Below are positions 44,775 to 52,524 of a DNA stretch of 64,000 nucleotides, in pieces. The stretch spans positions 62,001 through 126,000 of the forward strand of contig JALOCJ010000004.1 of NCBI GenBank assembly GCA_023227825.1, written 5' to 3'. Every line of letters starts with the position of its first letter. Position 1 is the stretch's first letter. Below the pieces are notes generated by a model that saw only the letters and a list, made by a program, of their open reading frames with translations, was not told where the DNA came from and made no database searches. Position numbers and translations under genes: made by a program. This stretch comes from Candidatus Cloacimonas sp. Lineage in GTDB: Bacteria; Cloacimonadota; Cloacimonadia; Cloacimonadales; Cloacimonadaceae.

Positions 44775-45962
44775 TTGGAAGAAATCCGTTTGGAGTGCTT
44801 AAGCAAGGACTTTGACGGTTTTGTTGCCGTAGAAAATGTATCATTATCTATTCAAAGTGGAGAATTATTTTCTTTCCTCGGTCCCAGTGGTTGTGGAAAA
44901 ACAACGCTGTTACGAATGATAGCCGGTTTTGAAATTCCCAGCACAGGCAGAATTTTAATCGGCAATACTGATATAACCGATTTACCTCCTTATAAAAGAC
45001 AGGTTAATACTATTTTTCAGAATTATTCCCTTTTTCCACATATGACGGTTTTTGACAATGTTGCTTTCGGTTTGAGGATTCGGAAAAGCCCTAAAAATGA
45101 GATTACAAAAAGAGTTCGTGAAATGCTTTCTCTGGTTAAAATGGAAGACCAGGCAAACAAATTTCCCGAACAGATTTCAGGTGGACAAAAACAGCGTGTA
45201 GCTATTGCTCGCGCTTTAATCAACCAGCCCAAAGTTTTACTTTTGGATGAACCGTTGGCAGCATTAGACCTGAAATTGCGTCAACATATGCTGATTGAAC
45301 TGATGAATATTCACGATGCAGTGGGAATCACTTTTATTTATGTAACTCATGACCAAGGTGAAGCGATGAGTATTTCAGACCGTGTAGCGGTTATGAATTA
45401 TGGCAATATAATTCAAGAAGGACCTCCGGATGATATATATGAGCGACCCAATAGCGTTTTTTCGGCATATTTTATCGGGGAAACCAATTTAATTAGTGGA
45501 GAAGTTATCGGTATTGAAGATGACTATGTGCAAATAAGATGTCCAGATGGCGCCGGTAGCAGTTTTAACATAGACAGCACTTTTCATATTCAACCAACTC
45601 TAGGACAGGAATTAACCGTTTCCCTGCGTCCTGAAAAAATAGCTATTTCTCGTAATAAACCCCGTTATCAGGACGATATAAATATTTTACGCGGGGTAAT
45701 AGAAGATATTTTATATCTCGGTTCACATACACAATATATCGTAAATGTTGGAGCTCTAAAAATCAGGGTTTTCAGTCAGCATAAACGAGTTTATTTTGAC
45801 GATACAGCACTTGATTGGGAAGAACCGGTTTGGCTTTTCTGGCATGATACCGATAGCTGGCTGATCAATGAAATTCCCGAAAATGTGTTAACTGTTGATG
45901 AAATCTCAGAAGGCGGAATAAATCATTATCAGCGTTCTATTAAAAGACCGGCAATAAAGTGA
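44775..45962 (+). CDS. potA: Spermidine/putrescine-type ABC transporter ATPase
   Basis: 395 residues. Walker A GPSGCGKTT, Q-loop FQNYSLFPH, signature ISGGQKQRVAIARAL, Walker B LLLDEPLAALD, H-loop VTHDQGEAM, then the TOBE regulatory domain (residues ~240-370, SLRPEKIAI). This is the PotA/FbpC/CysA branch, and with its PotB and PotC neighbours points to polyamine import. Start is TTG 44775, about ten bases after AGGGGGT, and an 18-codon leader frame ends just before it. Overlaps potB by four bases (GTGA). Confidence 0.92.
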   Translation: MEEIRLECLSKDFDGFVAVENVSLSIQSGELFSFLGPSGCGKTTLLRMIAGFEIPSTGRILIGNTDITDLPPYKRQVNTIFQNYSLFPHMTVFDNVAFGLRIRKSPKNEITKRVREMLSLVKMEDQANKFPEQISGGQKQRVAIARALINQPKVLLLDEPLAALDLKLRQHMLIELMNIHDAVGITFIYVTHDQGEAMSISDRVAVMNYGNIIQEGPPDDIYERPNSVFSAYFIGETNLISGEVIGIEDDYVQIRCPDGAGSSFNIDSTFHIQPTLGQELTVSLRPEKIAISRNKPRYQDDINILRGVIEDILYLGSHTQYIVNVGALKIRVFSQHKRVYFDDTALDWEEPVWLFWHDTDSWLINEIPENVLTVDEISEGGINHYQRSIKRPAIK

Positions 45963-46864
45963 AAAATCTTCCTTCTGCGAATCCCAATTACGCTTTACAA
46001 CTGGCAACCGAACGCAGGAAGAATTTCACTTCCTGGATTTTGACTGCACCGGCTTTGTTATGGTTAATTTTCTTTTTTCTGGTTCCCTATCTGATTGTAA
46101 TTATCTATAGTTTTCTGACTGCAGATATTTATGATGTAAAGTTTGAATTCACTCTGGATGCATATCGTCAGAGTTTTACGCCTGCTTATATGCATACTTT
46201 TTATTTATCGTTCCGACTTGCTCTGTTAACAACTCTCTTATGTTTGCTGCTTGGTTTTCCTGTTGCCTATTACATAGCGCGGGCAAAGGATAAGGTAAAA
46301 AATAATCTTCTTATTTTTATTATCATTCCTTTCTGGACAAATCTGATCATTCGCATCTTTTCCTGGCGTATATTTCTTGCCTATAACGGAGTGCTGAATA
46401 ATCTTCTTTTAGGTTTAGGTCTGATTTCCAAACCCCTGGAAATTATGAGAACAGACCTTGCAGTCATCTTAGTTATGGTCTATGTTTATTTACCCTATAT
46501 GATTTTGCCTTTATACAGTGTTTTGGAAAAATTGGATTGGACTTTGCTGAATGCCGCAATGGATTTGGGAGCCAATGAAGTTAAATCGTTTTTCCGCATA
46601 ACCTTACCCTTGTCAAAAGAGGGTATTTTTGCTGGTGGACTGCTTGTTTTTATTCCTGCCTTAGGTTCCTATTTAATTCCTCAGTTAGTAGGAAATCAGC
46701 GTTCGCTCTATTTAGGACAGGTAATCACTTATAAAGTAAAGAATATTCCCCGCAATTGGCCTATGGCTTCAGCTTTGTCATTAACTCTATTATTAATTGT
46801 CGCTTTGTTTTTATTGTTAATATACTTTCTTTACCGCAGAGGCAAATTCAGGAAGCAAGTATGA
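45959..46864 (+). CDS. potB: Polyamine-type ABC transporter permease PotB
   Basis: 301 residues, six membrane helices (first ~23-45: LTAPALLWLIFFFLVPYLIV). The permease coupling (EAA) loop reads LLNAAMDLGANEVKSFFRITLPLSKEGI. Belongs to the PotB/HisM-type binding-protein-dependent permeases. Start GTG overlaps the potA stop. Confidence 0.92.
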   Translation: MKNLPSANPNYALQLATERRKNFTSWILTAPALLWLIFFFLVPYLIVIIYSFLTADIYDVKFEFTLDAYRQSFTPAYMHTFYLSFRLALLTTLLCLLLGFPVAYYIARAKDKVKNNLLIFIIIPFWTNLIIRIFSWRIFLAYNGVLNNLLLGLGLISKPLEIMRTDLAVILVMVYVYLPYMILPLYSVLEKLDWTLLNAAMDLGANEVKSFFRITLPLSKEGIFAGGLLVFIPALGSYLIPQLVGNQRSLYLGQVITYKVKNIPRNWPMASALSLTLLLIVALFLLLIYFLYRRGKFRKQV

Positions 46865-47661
46865 AACACTGTTCTTTAGGCAGGTTTTTTAAGGGTATGA
46901 ATTTAACTGTCTTCACTTTGGTGATGGTTTTTCTTTATATTCCTATTTTAATTTTGATTATCTTCAGTTTCAACGATGCCAAAATTATTACCGGCTGGAA
47001 GGGCTTTACTTTCAAGTATTATATTTTGCTTCTGGAAAATAAAACCATTCTGGAAGCATTTAGAAACACAATGCTTATTGCCGGACTCTCCACACTTATA
47101 TCTACAATTTTAGGTGTGTTAGGAGCTTTGGGACTGGAATATCATAAATTCAACGGACGCAAATTATTTTCTGCTTTAATCTATGTTCCTCTCGTAATTC
47201 CGGATATTTTAATGGGTGTATCACTGGCTTTGTTATTTAATTTTACTAGGGTTAATACAGGAATGCTGACTGTGTTAATCGCTCATATTACTTTCTGCGT
47301 TTCTTATACGATTATTGTTATTCGCAGTCGTTTGGAAGGATTTGATTATTCTCTTGTGGAAGCGGCTATGGATTTGGGAGCAAAACCTGCAACTATTTTT
47401 TGGAAAATAAAATTTCCTCTTATTATGCCGGGAATTATTGCTGCGGCACTTTTGGCTTTTACCCTTTCCATAGATGATTTTATTATCACTTTTTTCACTT
47501 CCGGACGCGGGTTTGACACCCTACCAATTTATGTGGAAGGGGCAATTAGAAGGGGAACTATTACTACTATCAATTCCCTTTCCACAATTATGATTGGCTT
47601 AACTTTACTGTTAGTAGTTACCACAAAACGCATTCGGAAAATCGTAATTTCTTCCCTGTAA
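46861..47661 (+). CDS. potC: Polyamine-type ABC transporter permease PotC
   Basis: 266 residues, six membrane helices, N-terminus NLTVFTLVMVFLYIPILILIIFSFN and the EAA loop VEAAMDLGAKPATIFWKIKFPLIMPG. ATG 46861 overlaps the potB stop (ATGA), and a longer reading from 46756 would run through potB and is rejected. No substrate-binding protein (potD) follows. The next 750 bp are repeats, so the transporter must use a binding protein encoded elsewhere. Confidence 0.92.
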   Translation: MKHCSLGRFFKGMNLTVFTLVMVFLYIPILILIIFSFNDAKIITGWKGFTFKYYILLLENKTILEAFRNTMLIAGLSTLISTILGVLGALGLEYHKFNGRKLFSALIYVPLVIPDILMGVSLALLFNFTRVNTGMLTVLIAHITFCVSYTIIVIRSRLEGFDYSLVEAAMDLGAKPATIFWKIKFPLIMPGIIAAALLAFTLSIDDFIITFFTSGRGFDTLPIYVEGAIRRGTITTINSLSTIMIGLTLLLVVTTKRIRKIVISSL

Positions 47662-47759
47662 CAAAAAAAGCTAATACAAGCGCAGGATAAACAGAATTAA
47701 AAGGATTTCGGGGATTTAATCATATTTTATTCAAGATATTGATGCCAATAAGCCCTAAT

Positions 47760-48203
47760 ATTGTTTTCATATTGATAATGCATAAATATTTTCCTGGCTG
47801 ATGTGGATTCCTGAGAAAGCAGAAGTCCGGAGATGTCTACGCAATATAACTTCCATACCAAAAGGAAACAATGTCAGTAGAGAAAAGGAGTTGGCGAAGA
47901 AAGAATTTACTTTCCCTTTTTTCCTCTTGCCTGTTCATAATTTATAGTGTCCCAAATAAAAAATTTATTCTCTGTTGCCATAACTTAGCTTGCAATTGGT
48001 GAGACCATAACTTGTTTTTTTGCTGTGTATTATTTCCTGCCAAGTTGAATCTTTTATGCTGCATTAACATTTCTTTAACGATTCCTTAACAAAGTTAAGG
48101 CATCGTTAAAGAGTCGTTAAAGAGTCATTAAAGAAATGACTATGTAACAGGTAGTTAAACTAAGTCCATAAAGTAATTACATAAATCAAGATGATGACCG
48201 GAG
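47760..48203 (-). repeat. ~450-bp dispersed noncoding repeat, copy B (inverted)
   Basis: Reverse-complement partner of 12237-12690 (about 35.5 kb away). Within it, TTTAACGAT-T-CCTTAAC (48074-48090) pairs with GTTAAGG-C-ATCGTTAAA (48094-48110): 16 pairs, one mismatch and a three-base loop, immediately followed by direct repeats of TCGTTAAAGAG. It fills most of the 752-bp gap between potC and the UvrC-like gene. The remainder is the 33-bp array and short flanks (47662-47760 shows nothing recognisable). Confidence 0.75.
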
Positions 48204-48207
48204 ATAA

Positions 48208-48347
48208 CCTTCCGGATTTGTTGGTTGACCAGGAGGTCAACCTTCCGGATTTGTTGGTTGACCAGGAGGTCAACCTTTCGGATTTGTTGGTTGACCAGGA
48301 GGTCAACCTTTCGGATTTGTTGGTTGACCAGGAGGTCAACCTTCCGG
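48208..48347 (+). repeat. 33-bp tandem array of AGGA-loop hairpins, 4.2 copies
   Basis: Units start at 48208, 48241, 48274 and 48307, with a final partial. Each contains GGTTGACC-AGGA-GGTCAACC (hairpins at 48223-48242, 48256-48275, 48289-48308, 48322-48341) separated by a constant 13-bp linker (TTYCGGATTTGTT). The sequence stays open as an 11-residue repeat (LPDLLVDQEVN), but there is no ribosome site and no downstream domain. Interpreted as a structured DNA/RNA repeat, not a gene. Located ~65 bp before the UvrC-like gene. Confidence 0.85.
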
Positions 48348-48413
48348 TGTTTCCTCTTGGTGCTTTTGGAGGATTTAATTTGACATAAACTATAACTGAA
48401 GAATAGTTGTTAT

Positions 48414-49352
48414 ATGAACGAAATTAAAATTGATAAGAATATAAAAAATGAATTTGATACACTGCCTAAGGGCTGGGTTTTTTATCTTATTTCCGGTGCA
48501 GGAGAAAATTTATATGCAGGTTATTCAGCCAATTTGAAGGCAAAGATGAACAACCTTTATTGTAAAGCACAAGAAGGTGGTATTTATCAGGAATTATTGA
48601 ACCTGGCGGAAAAATTGAGCTGGGTAACTTACCCTCAGGCAATATTCGCATTAATTCATTATAAATGTTATCTAACAGAAAATTCACCTCTCTATCAATA
48701 TCAGATTCATCCTTGGGCAGAATATGTTTATTTAGCTTTGGATTCTCATCGTTTTCCTTTTATAACAATTCAGGAACATACTAATGATGATTGGTTATAT
48801 TTGGGTCCTTTTCGCAGTCGTTTTTTCCTGGCTGATGTGCTTGATATCTATGCGCGAATATTAAAATTACCTGCCTGTGAGGAAGGTGAATATCTCTGTA
48901 ACAAAAAGGAAAAAAATTTATGCCGGGGCTGGTGTTTGGCTCTTGATGATAATTCTGAAAACCAAGCGGATAATGCTCTGGATAAATTGGAATTGCTTTT
49001 AAAAGAAGCATTTCTGGTGCCTGAAAACGGCATTTTGGAACTTCTTCAACAGGAAAGAAATAAATACTTTAATGAACTGGATTTTAACAAGGCATACTTA
49101 CTGGATGAAGAAATAGATATTTTAAAAAAATACCGCGAATGGTTGAAATTTCTTATTTCCGCTAAACATTTGGAATATGAAAGTGACGAGCTGATAATAC
49201 AAAAAGGCAAAATCACCTATTGTCGCTTACAAAACAAAGATTATCATTTTCCTGTTGACACAACAGAATTTCGTATTAACGAGACACTTTCTCTTAATCT
49301 GGATAGTGTTGATGAAAGCAAGGTAATCTACGATTTTTTGCAAAAGAAGTAA
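48414..49352 (+). CDS. UvrC-like protein with degenerate GIY-YIG domain, no RNase H domain
   Basis: 312 residues co-linear with the N-terminal half of UvrC. GIY-YIG position (~20-50): GWVFYLISGAGENLYAGYS, NLKAKMNNLY, where the YIGK core reads YAGY and the catalytic Arg is replaced (AKM for HRI). The metal-ligand Glu region reads PQAIFALIHYKCYL, without the Glu. Then WLYLGPFRSRFFL, Cys at 155, 162, 170 and 174 with the same x7/x3 spacing as the Fe-S cysteines of UvrC, and a UVR-type helix pair (~211-240: LLQQERNKYFNELDFNKAYL). The RNase H-like and helix-hairpin-helix parts are absent. Probably a non-nuclease UvrB-binding or regulatory paralogue. Ribosome site is weak. Followed 9 bp later by purC. 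Confidence 0.75.
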   Translation: MNEIKIDKNIKNEFDTLPKGWVFYLISGAGENLYAGYSANLKAKMNNLYCKAQEGGIYQELLNLAEKLSWVTYPQAIFALIHYKCYLTENSPLYQYQIHPWAEYVYLALDSHRFPFITIQEHTNDDWLYLGPFRSRFFLADVLDIYARILKLPACEEGEYLCNKKEKNLCRGWCLALDDNSENQADNALDKLELLLKEAFLVPENGILELLQQERNKYFNELDFNKAYLLDEEIDILKKYREWLKFLISAKHLEYESDELIIQKGKITYCRLQNKDYHFPVDTTEFRINETLSLNLDSVDESKVIYDFLQKK

Positions 49353-49361
49353 GGAGTTTTA

Positions 49362-50243
49362 ATGTTCAATGAGATTAGCAAATTGGCGATTGTTAAACAA
49401 AGTCGTAAAGGTAAAGTGCGCGATATATACGATTTGGGTGAAACACTTTTAATAGTTAGCACAGACCGCATTTCTGCATTTGATGTGGTCTTCCCCACCC
49501 TCATCCCTGATAAAGGGAAAATATTAAATGCCATTTCTGTTTATTTTTTTCAAGCTACTTCAGATATTATTCCCAATCATTTTATTTCTGCTAACATTTC
49601 TGAATATCCTGTGGAGCTACAGTCCTTTGGCAAATATCTGGATGGGTGCAGTATGCTGGTGAAAAAAACACGCGTAATCCCCTTTGAATGTATTGTGCGG
49701 GGTTATCTTAGCGGTTCTGCCTGGAAAGAATATAAAAAAAGTAATACCATTGGGGGAATGCTGATTGCAGAAGAAATGCAGGAAAGCCAAAAATTTCCTC
49801 ATCCCCTTTTTACTCCCAGTACAAAGGCAGAAAGTGGTCACGATGAAAATATCAGCTACCGCGAATTTATGAGTCGGATGGATGAATCCCTTGCTGTTTA
49901 TATTAAAGACAAAGCTTTGGAACTCTATTCCTATGCTCATAATGTGCTCCTAAAAAAAGGTGTCATTCTGGCTGACACCAAATTTGAATTTGGCACTATC
50001 GGCTCGGAAGTCCTGCTGATTGATGAATTGTTTACTCCAGATTCTTCCCGCTTCTGGTCTTTGGAGGATTACGAAATCGGCAAAAGTCCTAAAAGTTATG
50101 ATAAACAATTTATTCGGGATTATCTGGAAAATAGCGGTTGGGATAAACAGTCCCCTCCACCTCCCTTGCCTGAAGAAGTGATTGAACAAACCAGACAAAA
50201 ATATTTAACTATTCTTAAAATTATCACCGGTAAAGAATTGTGA
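49362..50243 (+). CDS. purC: Phosphoribosylaminoimidazole-succinocarboxamide synthase
   Basis: 293 residues, the longer SAICAR synthetase form. KQSRKGKVRDIYDLGETLLIV, STDRISAFDVVFPTLIPDKG, ECIVRGYLSGSAWKEYK, FTPSTKAESGHDENIS and LADTKFEFG are the conserved blocks for ATP, CAIR and aspartate binding. Eighth step of purine synthesis. No other pur genes nearby. Stop overlaps the receiver-domain gene (GTGA). Confidence 0.95.
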   Translation: MFNEISKLAIVKQSRKGKVRDIYDLGETLLIVSTDRISAFDVVFPTLIPDKGKILNAISVYFFQATSDIIPNHFISANISEYPVELQSFGKYLDGCSMLVKKTRVIPFECIVRGYLSGSAWKEYKKSNTIGGMLIAEEMQESQKFPHPLFTPSTKAESGHDENISYREFMSRMDESLAVYIKDKALELYSYAHNVLLKKGVILADTKFEFGTIGSEVLLIDELFTPDSSRFWSLEDYEIGKSPKSYDKQFIRDYLENSGWDKQSPPPPLPEEVIEQTRQKYLTILKIITGKEL

Positions 50244-50617
50244 AAACAAAAAAAATTATCTGCATCGTAGATGACGAAGAAGAACTGGTAGAAAACCTGA
50301 AAATTGAACTGGAAGCTATAAAACCGGACTGGAAAATTCTTACCTTCAGTGAAGGTATGAAAGCTATCCAGGAAATCGTGAAAGGCAATGTAGACCTCGT
50401 GGTTACAGATATCGCTATGCCCGATATGGATGGTTATGAATTGTTTTGGAGAATTAAGGATTACGATGAAAATATCCCTGTGATTATGATGACCGGTTTT
50501 GGTTATGACCCCAATCATGTGCTCGTGCGCGCTAAAGTTGATGGCTTGAAGGATGTTCTTTATAAACCCTTTGAAACAGAAAAACTGGTGGATATAATTG
50601 AAGCCCACCTGAAATAA
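50240..50617 (+). CDS. Single-domain response regulator (receiver only)
   Basis: 125 residues, a complete CheY-like receiver and nothing else: acidic pair D11-D12, phospho-acceptor D57 (VVTDIAMPDMDG), T85 (MMTGFG) and K109 (YKPF). No output domain, and no histidine kinase adjacent. Starts at GTG overlapping the purC stop and runs directly into lpxK. It may act by protein-protein contact, as CheY and DivK do. Target unknown. Confidence 0.92.
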   Translation: MKTKKIICIVDDEEELVENLKIELEAIKPDWKILTFSEGMKAIQEIVKGNVDLVVTDIAMPDMDGYELFWRIKDYDENIPVIMMTGFGYDPNHVLVRAKVDGLKDVLYKPFETEKLVDIIEAHLK

Positions 50618-51670
50618 ATGGATTCTAACAAGTTAATCCAAAACCACCTTTTAAAACGCTCCCTTTTATCTTATGCCCTTTATCCTCTAAGTTTGATTTA
50701 TGGCTGCTGGCAAAACCAACGCAGAACTTATTATCAAAGAAAAGCTTATAAGGCACCTTGCAAAATAATCAGCATCGGAAATATCGTTAGCGGCGGTTCA
50801 GGAAAAACACCTCTCACAATTACCTTGGCTAATTTGCTGCAAAAGAAAGGGCTAAAAGTTGCTGTCTCCCATCGCGGCTATAAAAGTGCTTTTGAAAATA
50901 ATCCTCATATCATAGCAGATGATTCGGGTCTGCTCTATGATGTTCAACAAACAGGTGATGAGGCATATTTAATTGCTTCCTCCCTACCTGAAGTTCCTGT
51001 AGCGGTTGGCAGAAAACGCAAAGCAGCAATTCAGATCTTATTGCAAAAATATCCTGACCTGGAGATAATTATTTTAGATGATGCTTTGCAACACTATTAT
51101 GTCTATAGAGACCTGGATATTATCAGTTTTGATGCCTCTCTTGGTCTTGGCAATGGCTTTGTGATTCCTGCAGGTTATTTAAGAGAACCTCTTGCCAATA
51201 TTCCCTCCCAAAGCATCGCTATTATTAACCATAAAAATGAACAACAAAAACAACTTCCCTGGCTGGAAAAAATTATCCGTAAAGGATTGCTTGTATTTCA
51301 TTGTTTCGGCTCGCCTTCTTGTTTCAGGAATTCAGATAACAATACCTTTCCTCTTACCTATTTAAACGATAAAAAGATAGTCCTTTCCTCTGCTATTGCC
51401 AATCCTGCTTCCTTTGAACAGAGCGTTCATTCTTTGGGTTTGTCCTTTATGAAACACTATGCCTTTCAAGATCATTACGCTTTTCAAGACGCATCTCTGC
51501 CGAAAAAATTGCTGGAGCTAAACCCGGACTATATTCTCTGTACTCAAAAGGATATTATGAAACTGGCAAAATTTGAGCTCTTAAAAAACCGTTTGCTAGC
51601 TCTGGAACTAATATATAGCTTTGAACAAGAAGATAAATTTCTCAACCAGGTACTAAGTTATATTAAATAG
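50618..51670 (+). CDS. lpxK: Tetraacyldisaccharide 4'-kinase LpxK
   Basis: 350 residues. N-terminal membrane-proximal helix (LYPLSLIYGCWQNQRR), P-loop IGNIVSGGSGKTPLTI, HRGYKS, GDEAYLIASSLPEVPV, LDDALQHYYVYRDLDI and LGNGFVIPAGYLREPL are the LpxK blocks. It phosphorylates lipid A at the 4' position, so this is an LPS-making diderm. Its start codon follows the receiver stop directly. After it, a 409-bp gap holds several RGGA-loop hairpins and a 9-bp repeat. Confidence 0.93.
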   Translation: MDSNKLIQNHLLKRSLLSYALYPLSLIYGCWQNQRRTYYQRKAYKAPCKIISIGNIVSGGSGKTPLTITLANLLQKKGLKVAVSHRGYKSAFENNPHIIADDSGLLYDVQQTGDEAYLIASSLPEVPVAVGRKRKAAIQILLQKYPDLEIIILDDALQHYYVYRDLDIISFDASLGLGNGFVIPAGYLREPLANIPSQSIAIINHKNEQQKQLPWLEKIIRKGLLVFHCFGSPSCFRNSDNNTFPLTYLNDKKIVLSSAIANPASFEQSVHSLGLSFMKHYAFQDHYAFQDASLPKKLLELNPDYILCTQKDIMKLAKFELLKNRLLALELIYSFEQEDKFLNQVLSYIK

Positions 51671-51690
51671 TAATTTCCCCGATTGCTGTT

Positions 51691-51764
51691 GTCCCCGTCA
51701 ACCAAAACCGGATTGTTGACGTCCTCGTCAACCAAAAAACCGCAATGTTGACATCCTCGTCAAC
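51691..51764. repeat. Cluster of two to three RGGA-loop hairpins
   Basis: GTTGACG-TCCT-CGTCAAC (51715-51732, perfect 7-bp stem) and GTTGAC-ATCCTC-GTCAAC (51747-51764), preceded by a degenerate third (around 51691-51702). Period about 32 bp, close to the 33-bp unit at 48208. On the minus strand the loops are AGGA. The loop-closing pair is G-C in one and a G-U wobble in the other. Confidence 0.7.
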
Positions 51765-51826
51765 CACTTTTCCTTCTTTTTCGTTACTGAAAAGTTCACG
51801 GTATGTAAATAGCTCAGTTGTAAGTG

Positions 51827-51846
51827 GAACGACAAGGATGTCGTTC
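51827..51846. repeat. RGGA-loop hairpin with CsrA-site-like core
   Basis: GAACGACA-AGGA-TGTCGTTC, a perfect 8-bp stem with AGGA tetraloop on the plus strand, followed by TTCCGG. Contains ACAAGGATGT. Closest relative is 18403-18422. Confidence 0.7.
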
Positions 51847-51925
51847 TTCCGGTATTTGCTCTTTCACAATTCTGTTCTTTACGCTGTGATATGACTCGTA
51901 ACACTGGAAGAACTTACAAAGTGAA

Positions 51926-51952
51926 ATCTGTGTTATCTGTGTAATCTGTGAG
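51926..51952. repeat. 9-bp repeat ATCTGTGNN x3
   Basis: ATCTGTGTT, ATCTGTGTA, ATCTGTGAG in direct succession, followed by AGG. The same three-unit pattern occurs at 62084-62110 (ATCTGCG type) and, on the minus strand, at 54531-54557 in front of dnaJ. Confidence 0.75.
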
Positions 51953-52079
51953 AGGTAAAATTGTGATAACCAGCTCTCACTGCCAAATAAATTCAGAGGC
52001 AATATAAAAGTTATTTCAAAAATGATAACTCCTGACTTAAACAGCAAAGATAATGGATTCTCTATTTAACCAATCAATA

Positions 52080-52316
52080 TTATTTTTTCTTTGGTTTTAT
52101 GCCAAAAATCTGACTTTTAATCCATTGCCAGTTATAAGCAATGTGAAAAATAGCTAAAACAGCAAAGAGAAACCCGAAAATCTCATGAATTTCTTTAAAT
52201 CCGTATGCATCATAGTTGAACAATTCGGAAATCTTGTAGGTTATTATCCCTGCAACAGCAATAACAAGAACAACGAACATAATAGGATTAAGTATCTTTA
52301 GCTTTTTGTTATTCAT
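52080..52316 (-). CDS. Small DUF4405-like membrane protein
   Basis: 78 residues with two membrane helices (~12-31 and ~43-62). The second contains HEIFGFLFAVLAIFHIAYNWQW, with His residues near both ends, as in DUF4405 proteins, which resemble half of a cytochrome b561-type haem-binding bundle. Strong ribosome site (AAAAGGAG) and a good promoter (TTGCCA-N16-TATAAT, 52337-52364). Function unknown. A role in electron transfer is only a family-level guess. Confidence 0.75.
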   Translation of the reverse strand: MNNKKLKILNPIMFVVLVIAVAGIITYKISELFNYDAYGFKEIHEIFGFLFAVLAIFHIAYNWQWIKSQIFGIKPKKK

Positions 52317-52336
52317 TTCACACTCCTTTTATAAAT

Positions 52337-52364
52337 ATTATATTGCAAATTCACTTTCTGGCAA
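52337..52364 (-). promoter_or_regulatory. Promoter for the DUF4405-like gene
   Basis: Minus strand: -35 TTGCCA (plus coordinates 52359-52364), 16-bp spacer, consensus -10 TATAAT (52337-52342), start point expected near 52330, i.e. a very short leader containing AAAAGGAG. Confidence 0.6.
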
Positions 52365-52524
52365 CTTGAATTCACTGGAAAGAAATAGCATATTGCGAAA
52401 TATTAAAATAGCGATATGGAGTGACAGTGAAACAATAATAGCATTTGCTCTAATCCTGAGGCAAGCTATCAGTTTCCCTTCCCTATTTTCCATCCATCTC
52501 TTTTTTCTCTTAATATCGCTTTGT

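Noticed and set aside
46756..47661. Longer potC start
   Set aside because: It would run 35 codons through the end of potB; ATG 46861 overlaps the potB stop in the usual four-base manner and gives the expected permease N-terminus.
48061..48140. Iteron-like replication origin made of TCGTTAAAGAG repeats
   Set aside because: No DnaA boxes, AT-rich unwinding region or replication genes nearby, and the related copy at 12.3 kb has diverged repeats; better explained as part of the dispersed repeat.
48208..48347. CRISPR-like look of the 33-bp palindromic array
   Set aside because: The segments between hairpins are constant, not unique spacers, units are contiguous, and no cas genes are present.
48191..48388. 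Open frame made of 11-residue repeats (LPDLLVDQEVN)
   Set aside because: It exists only because the 33-bp array is a multiple of three; no ribosome site, no flanking protein sequence, and the same hairpin elsewhere is not in frame with any gene.
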